From Symsagittifera roscoffensis (lineage: Eukaryota > Xenacoelomorpha > Acoela > Convolutidae): a DNA stretch of 64,000 nt. The DNA is taken from assembly GCF_963678635.1 (NCBI RefSeq), contig NC_087062.1, positions 15,551,789-15,615,788 on the forward strand, written 5' to 3'. Both the position numbers and the translations under genes were made by a program. Below are positions 1 through 8,600 of the stretch, piece after piece. The number at the start of each line of letters is the position of its first letter. The stretch's first letter is position 1. Under the pieces are notes generated by a model. The model was not told the origin of the DNA. It made no database searches and worked only from the letters and a program-made list of their open reading frames with translations.

Positions 1-1
1 C

Positions 2-503
2 TCGAGAAGTGCGCCTCATGAGCTTTCAACCAGTCCACGCAATGATGCCTATTCAAATCCTCGTGTGATACTCGTTCGATCCCCAGGGTTTCCGCCAATT
101 CTTGCCTGCATTCCAAACTCTCTAGATCCAGTTCTTTCACCTTCTCAGGATATCTCAAGCGAGCGGTCTCCATAGACTTATTTTCCCGTTTGCTCTCTGC
201 CACTACCACTGAGGATATCGCCGAGCTTGGAGGTGTTGATGACGTCACCTCCTCAGACTCCATTGGCGTGGCACTCTGCAATCTGGTCTGGCTGCTCCTT
301 GAACTGTCTCTAGTGTCAACTCTCGGTCCCAAGCGAACAGACAAGGCCCTTGAGGCCAGGAATGGTGGGTTCGGAGGTGGTCCTAAAGTGAATTGGGCTG
401 TCTCTAGCAGATCCGCCTCCAGCGCATTTATGTGTTCTTGGAAGACGTCGTTTAGCCACTCTGCTCCCCTCGGTCTATCAAAATGGATTCCATCACTGGA
501 GTC
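2..503 (-). CDS. Continuation of the accessory ORF in a shifted frame (SGNH block V and C-terminal tail), cut by window edge
   Basis: The accessory ORF stops at 493-495, but a frame offset by one base stays open from about 503 to the window edge. It opens with SSDGIHFDRPRG (about 500-465), whose D-x-x-H spacing fits block V of SGNH hydrolases, which supplies the catalytic Asp and His. A Pro/Ser-rich tail and a charged C-terminal stretch follow. So the visible domain is split between two frames in this copy. A mutation, an assembly error or ribosomal frameshifting could each explain it; the sequence alone does not decide. Confidence 0.55.
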
Positions 504-2157
504 CCTCTTTCTCCATGCGCTCTGCCACGTCCAACAGTCTGACAGGGAGCACACTCTTCCGGTGGATGTCTCTTATCCCCTTGTTTAGGTTCCGCACCTT
601 CTCGTTCATCTCCAAGGCGTGCTGATCAAACATCATGTTGTAGGGGACAGTACATATCGTCAACAAGATGGGGTCCATCTGAATCCTCAGTTCCTCAGAA
701 AGGCAGCTCACCTTATCGTGCAGCCTTGTTATTTTCCTCGCTTCACCCCTTGATACATCGTTGGTCCCGATCATCAGGGTCACCGTGTATACTTTGGTCA
801 TCCCCAGCATGTCAAGCGTTGCTAACATCTGTGGCGTGGCAGCTCCAGCGAAACTCAAGATTCCCGTCTGCCAGTGCGATCGGATCCGGGTCAACACCCG
901 CACCAGGCTGTCCCCTACGATTAGATGAACCGCACCTTCTGGTACCCGGGGTGGCGCCATGTATTGCACCCAGGCCGCATCATGAAAGCAGTCTCTCCTA
1001 GCTTTCTGCTCCGTACTCCAGTCCAGCCGATTGTGCCTGTGGTACCTCCCCTCTGTATTCTTCTTATAACTCAAGATCACGACACTCCTAACCGGCTGCT
1101 CCCTCCACGTCGGGGGAGGCTCCGGTCTTGCCGAACTCTCACGACTCTTTTGTCGCAATCTCTCGCCCAGTTCTCTCAGACGCGATGAGCCGCCGCTCAC
1201 CTGACCGTCACTCGAGGTCGAGGTTGGGGTATATCCCGGCAGCTCCACATCCATCAGTGGGCGTATGGGTTGCGTCTCTAGGCTACGCAAGGAAGACGTT
1301 GCGTCATTCGGTATCCAAACTTCCAACCCTTCACTCATGTGTTCACGGGCCTCGCGGTCAAGGTTGAACCGTGCTCTTGCTCTGGGGGCCTCATCCACCT
1401 CCATACGTGACTCTGGCCTCGAGCTGGTGACCACTCGCTCCTTCGGCCTGGCTCCCTTCTGTGCATCAAGCTCGCGTTGTCGTTGTTCTATTCTGTCTAA
1501 TTCCGACCTCAGTTGATCACGATTTGCGGCGTTCTCCCGCACCCTTAACTCCTGTTGATGCTCAGCTTTTTGTATCTCAAGCAACCTCAGAGCCTGGTCT
1601 CGCTCATTGACCGCCTGGTCCCTTTCCAGCTGAACCTTCTCCCGATCCAGATTTGCCTGATCCCGATCGAGGTTCGCCTTATTCCTTTCCTTCTGCGTCT
1701 TCTCGAGCTCTTTCTTTAGAACACCTAGATCCGGATATGCCTCGGTCGTCTGTTGCATTCGTGACATCGATGGCACCCTACTCGAGCTCTGGCTGGTGGA
1801 CCTTACTGTTGGCCTAGTCGGTAGTGGGAATTCCCCTGCGCCATATTCGGTATTGTTATTCAGGCCAGGATTCCTTGCCAAGTCAAAACCCCTTACTCCT
1901 CCATCCACATTCCAAGACAACCATCTGGTCTGTTCTTGGTTCGATATTCCCTCGGTGGTGTAGCCGATCATCAAGACAGCCTCCGTTGCAGACTCCCTGC
2001 ACTCGCCCTGGTCCTCCAACTGGAGGATGGCATTCAGCATCACCGCCATTCTCTCGTCTATTTGGGTATAGTCCAAGTCCCTCAGGCGCCTGTACAGCTC
2101 ATCAAGAGTGGGCTTCCTCAGGGCCGCGGGCACGGAGTTCCAGAATCGGTCTGCCAT
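493..2157 (-). CDS. Retroelement accessory ORF: coiled coil plus SGNH/GDSL-hydrolase-like domain
   Basis: A 554-codon frame starts at ATG 2157, about 520 bp downstream of the gag-pol stop and in the same orientation. The N-terminal 90 residues begin MADRFWNSVPAALRK. Residues of about 145-240 are Lys/Glu/Gln/Arg-rich with repeated RDQA/LERDQA patterns and should form a coiled coil. A charged linker follows. From about residue 405 there is an SGNH-like fold: GDSL (block I, candidate nucleophile Ser), FAGAAT (Gly of block II) and IGTNDV (Asn of block III). The block V Asp/His motif lies beyond the stop in another frame. SGNH-like esterase domains are known in some non-LTR retroelement ORF1 proteins; here the ORF sits where env-like ORFs occur in LTR elements. 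No transmembrane segment or signal peptide is evident, so I do not call it an envelope protein. Confidence 0.7.
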   Translation of the reverse strand: MADRFWNSVPAALRKPTLDELYRRLRDLDYTQIDERMAVMLNAILQLEDQGECRESATEAVLMIGYTTEGISNQEQTRWLSWNVDGGVRGFDLARNPGLNNNTEYGAGEFPLPTRPTVRSTSQSSSRVPSMSRMQQTTEAYPDLGVLKKELEKTQKERNKANLDRDQANLDREKVQLERDQAVNERDQALRLLEIQKAEHQQELRVRENAANRDQLRSELDRIEQRQRELDAQKGARPKERVVTSSRPESRMEVDEAPRARARFNLDREAREHMSEGLEVWIPNDATSSLRSLETQPIRPLMDVELPGYTPTSTSSDGQVSGGSSRLRELGERLRQKSRESSARPEPPPTWREQPVRSVVILSYKKNTEGRYHRHNRLDWSTEQKARRDCFHDAAWVQYMAPPRVPEGAVHLIVGDSLVRVLTRIRSHWQTGILSFAGAATPQMLATLDMLGMTKVYTVTLMIGTNDVSRGEARKITRLHDKVSCLSEELRIQMDPILLTICTVPYNMMFDQHALEMNEKVRNLNKGIRDIHRKSVLPVRLLDVAERMEKEGLQ

Positions 2158-2160
2158 TCT

Positions 2161-2680
2161 TTGTAACTTCGGGATGTATGTAGGTAGATGTTAACCAGCT
2201 CAAGAATTACCTTACCAACTCAAGAATTACCTTACCAACTCAAGTATTACCCAATTCAAGAATTCTCTAGAAATGTTCTCTTGCAAGTACTTGCTGTAGA
2301 TTCGGATTATCGCGTGTTCAATCAAGATTCTCTCTTTCTGTTTCTGGCTTGAGTGTAGTTGGATTTTCAACTTTGTTTTTCAAACTTGATCTGAAAACAG
2401 AAAGCTCATTAAAACTTAGCATGTCACGTTCCTAACCTAGAGACCCCCCTTCTACCCATATGGTTAAAATCTTATCATTCGCATATCACTTAAAGCAATT
2501 CGATTGGATTTCCCTTAAGAACATGCAGATACATTTTATGTTTTAGCACCATCAATTCTTTCTTTTAAAATTCAATTGTCATGCCAATCACATCTTAAGA
2601 TCCCTTTACCTGCGCCGCACCCCAGTACCTAACTCAAGACTCCTCCCTCACACCCGACCTGATACCTCCATGTACCCGAC
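2161..2680 (-). other. Spacer between gag-pol and the accessory ORF, with a 20-bp tandem repeat
   Basis: This non-coding spacer contains about three tandem copies of a 20-bp unit with core CTCAAGAATTACCTTACCAA at 2199-2260, just upstream of the accessory ATG. A spliced subgenomic mRNA could place its acceptor here, but I see no convincing one. Nothing else is recognisable. Confidence 0.5.
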
Positions 2681-5600
2681 TCAGGCGATGCTCAAGTAGT
2701 ACTTCTTGTGAAGATGCACCATTATCTCTGTTTCTGCAAAGACCACATGTAGGATAGCATACAATTCCCTCGAGCTCAGTTTGCCCCTGTTTGGGTCGTA
2801 CACCGGCATCGAGACCTCCACTATTCCTCTTTCAATCATGAAGTCACGTAGTCTTGTCAGTGCCAATATCACGTGTTCGGGATCAATTGTGTTTTTGTTG
2901 TTGACTCTCGTTACTAGGAAGCAGAGGTATTTGCCCGGGACTTGTGCCACTGACGGTGGAAGCGCTGCCATGCCTCCCAGTCCTGGCCTCTGTCTGAACA
3001 GAAACTCTACGTTCTGGTACTCTCTTTTGAAGTCAGCCTCCAATCTTGATTTGAAACTCATGTCCGCCATGATGCAGATCGCGCTGGTCCTGTTTGACAG
3101 GATGAAGTCGCTATCCGTTATCATGATGTTCTCTGAGTATTCATTGGGTATTTCGAATTTCGTTTTGAAATTCCTTCCTATGGTAGGCTCTGGTTCTTCT
3201 TCCTCCAGTTCCAATCCGCTTGTTTCCCTCACTTCCTTGAGCTTCTTTATCATCAAATTTTCGGTGTGGGTAAGTCCTACCCCCACTCCCCGGACAAAAA
3301 TATTTATCGACGTCCCCGTCGATGTAGTCGGGTCTGAATTGTCCTTAGGGATGTCCAGTGGCCTGTCTGTTGCTGTCCATCCGAAAAGAGGGTCCTCTGT
3401 CTTCATGTAATTTGCTGCTGATACATCGATTTGCTGAATGCTTTGTCCTTCGCGGCTCTCGTCTTTGACATCACGCATCCACTCTAGAATCCTCAAGTTC
3501 GTGTTCTCCCTCCTTTCTATTTCACTCTGCTCGAGATCCGTCTCCAATTCTGGCGTCGAGTAATCATCCTGCGGATAATGTCCACCATCGTCAATGACCT
3601 GCCATTCCTCTTCGGCTTCCAGTTCGCCTGCGCTTAGTAGTTCATCGCCCAACTTGTCTGGCTGTATCTTATCGATCAAGAAGTCATCCCCGTACCTATT
3701 GTACCTCATACCTGTTCGTTTACGATTGCCAGTCCTGGTTTCCGGTGGTGTTGGTCGATCCGGCTCCATCCACTTCGGTACCTCGTTTTGCTCTGGGTCG
3801 TTCCAGTCTTCTTCTACAAATGAACCTGCATCCGACTCCACTTCTATCTTTTCGTTGTCGTCCAAACTCAAGTTCTCATTACCATCATTTTTCTCTCTAG
3901 TGCCTTTCTCATTCACTTCGCACGCTGGTTCCACCACCAGGTACTCAAGACCTTCCATATCTTTTGGCAGGCACCAGTCCTCCGGGGACGGGACGTGAGG
4001 CTTCAGATTTTCGTAATGTGCTGCTCGCCCTGTACTCAAGCGATAGAACCGTCCTTGTTGATGTACTTCCGTAATCATGAACGGTCCTCTCCATTTCTTG
4101 AGTAGTTTCTTTGTTCCCTTGGGCGGTATGACATTTTGGAAGACCCACACGTATTGGCCCACTTCGTATGGCTTTGCTCTTAGTATCTTTTCGTCATATT
4201 TCTTGCGTTGCCTCATTTGCGCTTGCGCCGTGTTTCTCCGACATAGCTCGTTTAGCTCTTGTTGTCTTTTGATCGCTTCCTTCACGTATGCTTGAGGTGA
4301 CGTCCTCTTCCCCTCGTACTCCGGGTAGAAGAATGTTATAGGCATTGCCCTTTCCCTGCCTGTCAACATCATGAAAGGACTGATACCCGTCGTTGAGTGC
4401 TGAGTACTATTATAGGCTCCTACTACCTGTGGCAGGTATTTGTCCCAGTCCGTCATGTATCTCGAGCAGTACACCCTGAGCATGTTGACCAGTGTCCTGT
4501 TCTGTCTTTCTACCAACCCATTGGTCTGTGGATGATAGGTCGTCGAGTGTGCTTGAGCAATGTGTGATCTCTTCATCAATTCTTTTGTCAAGTCCCCCAC
4601 AAAAGCCTTGCCGTTGTCCGACTGGAAAGTCATTGGACAACCATACCGCGATATCCAATGCGTTATCAGGTGATCACATGTCTCCTCCGCTGAGGCTGTC
4701 TGGCACGGAACCGCTTCCGCCAACTTGGTGAAGTGATCTATTATAACTAGTATTTGGTTATAACCCGACTCCGTCATGCAGATTTTCTGATGGTCTATCT
4801 GCACCACCTCATTGAATTCCGAACTCTCGACAGACTTGAGGGGAAACTTCATCTTCCTTGGGTCTTTTACTTGAAGGCATGCTAGGCAGGCATTCACCCA
4901 TCTCTCGCAAGCTTTTCTCATTCCCGGCCAGTCAAACCTGTGAAGTATCCTTTGTTGTACTTTATCTATCCCCTGGTGGCCCATCTGGTCGTGTGATCTG
5001 AAAAGCACCTCCGTTTGGTACAATTGTGGTAGTATGATGAGGTTGTGTTTGTGTAATATTTTTTCCTCATCTCTTCTCTTGCACGCTACCACCCCTTCAG
5101 CTGTGTGATAAAGTAAGTCTCTCTTTTCTTTGTAGAACTGGCTCAAGATCTTGTAGCTGTCTTCCTCAAGTTCCCCCTTCTCCTTGACTCCCGAATGGAT
5201 CCATTTGGAGAGGTTACTTGTCATTTTGTCATTCTTCTGGGCCCTTATTAGGTCAGACAGCCTGTATCTCGCCTTAACGTGCTCCTTTAGCGCCATGATC
5301 TGTCCATTCATCTCACCAGGGTTGTGGATGTCATCGCTCAGTTTCACACATATCATCCTTTTCACGATTTTCATGTCGTCTTCTGGTACCAGATTCGTTC
5401 TGACGTTTGAGTTGCACGATAGTTCCCTTAGTGGTTTTCTTGAAACTGCTATTTTCTCGAGCTCTTCACCACCTCGTACCTCTTGTATTTCCAGATTGTA
5501 CGTCCCTGAAGATGGATCCGTCTGTAATTCCCTGTCGTGCTGTCTTATCTTCTCCTCCGCCAGTATCATGCATAGACTGTCTTGGTCTTCGCTGCTCTCA

Positions 5601-8600
5601 TCCGAGTCTTCATCCCATTCTTCACGCTCCCCGGACAATTTCCCTTCTCCGGTTTCGTCTTCTTCCATGAATCTGGACCACTCCCCGGACTCTTGATCTA
5701 GTCCCAGGTGTTCAACTTCTTCTCTGAATGTTACTTTCTTATTCCTGACTTTTGTCTGCTCCAGAATTTTTTCGGGGATTTTTTCAACTAGTGATCGCAC
5801 AACTTCCTTGCTATCAGTGATGCTTCCTTTTGAGACGTCAGTATTGTTCACTGTTTCTTCTCTCCGAAGTATGGTTAGTTCCGGTGCCTCCTGACCTTTC
5901 CCTTGGATCACGGCCTTGTCATCTGATAGTTTCTCAAGCAACCTCATTAAGTCTTCATCTATTCGGACCGTTCCCTCCTCTACCTGGATGAGATCATAAC
6001 CTTTTGCCTTGAGTGTTTCCCTCACGATCTTGGACTTGAGCATTATTCCTATCGGAATCCCTCTGCTTTTCTTCAAGATGGTCTTTTCAAGAGGCTCTTT
6101 CGGCAATTCGGGATGATCTTCAATCGGTTTGCCTGATTTGTCCAGCCATCTCGTGAGTGGAAGACTGTCGTACGTTTCTTTGTCCATAAAGGAGAAGCCG
6201 TCTTTGATCTCAGGTCTGTCCGCCTCTCTTTGTTCTTGCCTCTCGTAGAACTCCGTCTTCTTACTCAAGCTGTCAGCATTTTGATGTTTATCTCGTGTTC
6301 TGTGCTCAATTATCATTTTGTATCCATCCAAGCGAACTATCCACCTCCCAATATAGCTCTGGTCCATTGAGTACGTTTTCAGCCAGCTTAGTGCTCGGTT
6401 GTCGACTCGCAGCTTGAAGGGCTCACTGCCTAAGTATGCTCTGTATTTTTCGACAAAGGTGACCACCGCGAACATCTCTGCTTTCGGTGCTCCGTACTTC
6501 ATTTCTGTGTCACTTAGGACCTTGCTCCCGTATGCTATTGGTCTCAAGACTGTCTTCCCATTCCATTCTTGTTCTTGATGGAGAATCCCAGAAATAGCGA
6601 CTACTGACGCATCCGTGTCTAGCACGTACATCCCCTTCTCAGTCGGCATACCCAGTACTGGTGCCTCACACAGCTCTTTCTTTATTCTCTGGAATGACTC
6701 TTCTGCCGCGTTGTTCCACGTGAACTTCTTGCCCTTATGTCTCATTAATTGTTGCATCGGGTATACCTTGTCCGCATAGCCCTTGATGAATTCTCTATAA
6801 TAGTTGGCGAAACCCAGGAAGCTCATCAGCTGGTGCTCCGTCTTCGGTGATTTCCAGGTTAGGACTGCTTCCACGGCGTCTGGATCAGGTCTGATACCGT
6901 GTTTATCTACCATCCTGCCCAAGTATTTAATCGAGTCCTTGAGTATCTCGCACTTTGATGGTTTACACTTCAGCCCCGATCTTTTCATGCACGCGAACAC
7001 CTCGTCAAGCCTCTCGATGTGGTCTTCTAGTGTTGGCGTTGCTATTACCACGTCTTCCACGTAGCACATTACCAGGTTGCCGTACTTCTTCGTCACGCCT
7101 ATCAACGCGTGTGCCATCAGCCGCTGAAACGTGGCTGTTGCATTGCAGAGTCCAAACGGCATCCGTTTCCATTGAAACAGACCCAACTCGCAGGCGAACC
7201 CTGTCTTGTCCCTGTCTTGCTTCCTTAATGGTACCTGCCAAAAGGCCGAGCCTAAATCAAGAGTCGTAAAAAATTTCGCATCACCTAACTTCGAGAGGCT
7301 CTCATCAATTCTAGGTATGGGATAGGCATCCTTCACCGTGACGGAGTTCAGGTATCGAAAGTCACAACAAAACCTTAACTGGTCGCCTTTCTTTTTGGCC
7401 ATCACTACTCCACACGCCCACGGTGACTTGGATGGTTCTATCATGTCATACTCTAGTAACGTTTCGATTTCTTTTCTACACGCGTCCGATTTGTGTGGGG
7501 TCATGCGCCTCGCCCCCTCCCTGTGTGGTACCGCGTTTTCCTCAAGTTCTATTTCATGTTCAACAAAATTACAACACCCGATATCCGCCTTATGCCTTGA
7601 AAAAACCTCCTCGTTCCGCTCTAGTACGTCCTTGATAGCTTCGAGCTGTTCATCTTTCAGTTTGCCCCTTAAATGTTCAATCTCCGGCAGAACCGGTTTA
7701 TCAGTTTGCATTTTATCTGGTGTGTGTCGCTCTGGAAAGTTCGAACAGCTCGAGAGCCCATCGTCCGTTTCTGACTTAAGTGATTTGATAAGACCTGAAG
7801 AATCTTTTATTCTCTGCAATCGTCTCAAGATACAAATTTTGTCCCTGTGGTTGGGACAATCAACAACTTCATTTTGTTTTGAGTTTTCAATTGTTTCATA
7901 TCGAGTTTTAACCGGTAAAGCATATCCCAGCTTCCTCCCTCTCTGTATCGTGATCGGTATATCAAGGGTATTCAACAAGACACTGACGCAGAGGCCGCTC
8001 TTCGTTATCGAAAATGATCTTCCTAAAACAGCAGCGCTTTGACTATTAGGATTTGGAACTATACACACTTGCTTGTTGTCACTTAGTTCATTATAATTTT
8101 TCATCCTCAAGCTTACGATTGCCGCTTCATTAGCTTTTAACCTCACTCTCCTACTCAAGAATACCGGTGCTTTGTTCTCATTTGCCATTATTAAATTTAC
8201 CGGTTTGATTGCGTACCTCCTATCCGGGTTCCGTATCCTGAACATTGCATTATTTAGATCTATCGTTACGTCGAAATTCCTGATGAAGTCTCTGCCCAAA
8301 ATGAATTGGTCAGATTCATCTAGGTTTTCTACCACGATGAAGCTCATCCACAGGTTACGTTCCCCCAAATTGAGGGCTATTATCGGCGTCCTGCCCAGCA
8401 CCCGTAGGGCCCCTTTGTTTGCAGCTGACAGCCGTATTCTCGAGTCTATCAAGTCACCTTTGTCAAAGCCCATCTTTTCCCATGTTTCGATTGGTATGAC
8501 GCTCAAGACTGCTCCCGTGTCAAGTAATCCACGCAACTGAGTCTTTTTGCCATTTATGTCTAGCACGTGCCCTGTCACGTCTGCTTCCGTCCTGATGTGC

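Noticed and set aside
190-588. Plus-strand 132-codon frame at the left edge
   Set aside because: Antisense shadow of the retroelement accessory ORF.
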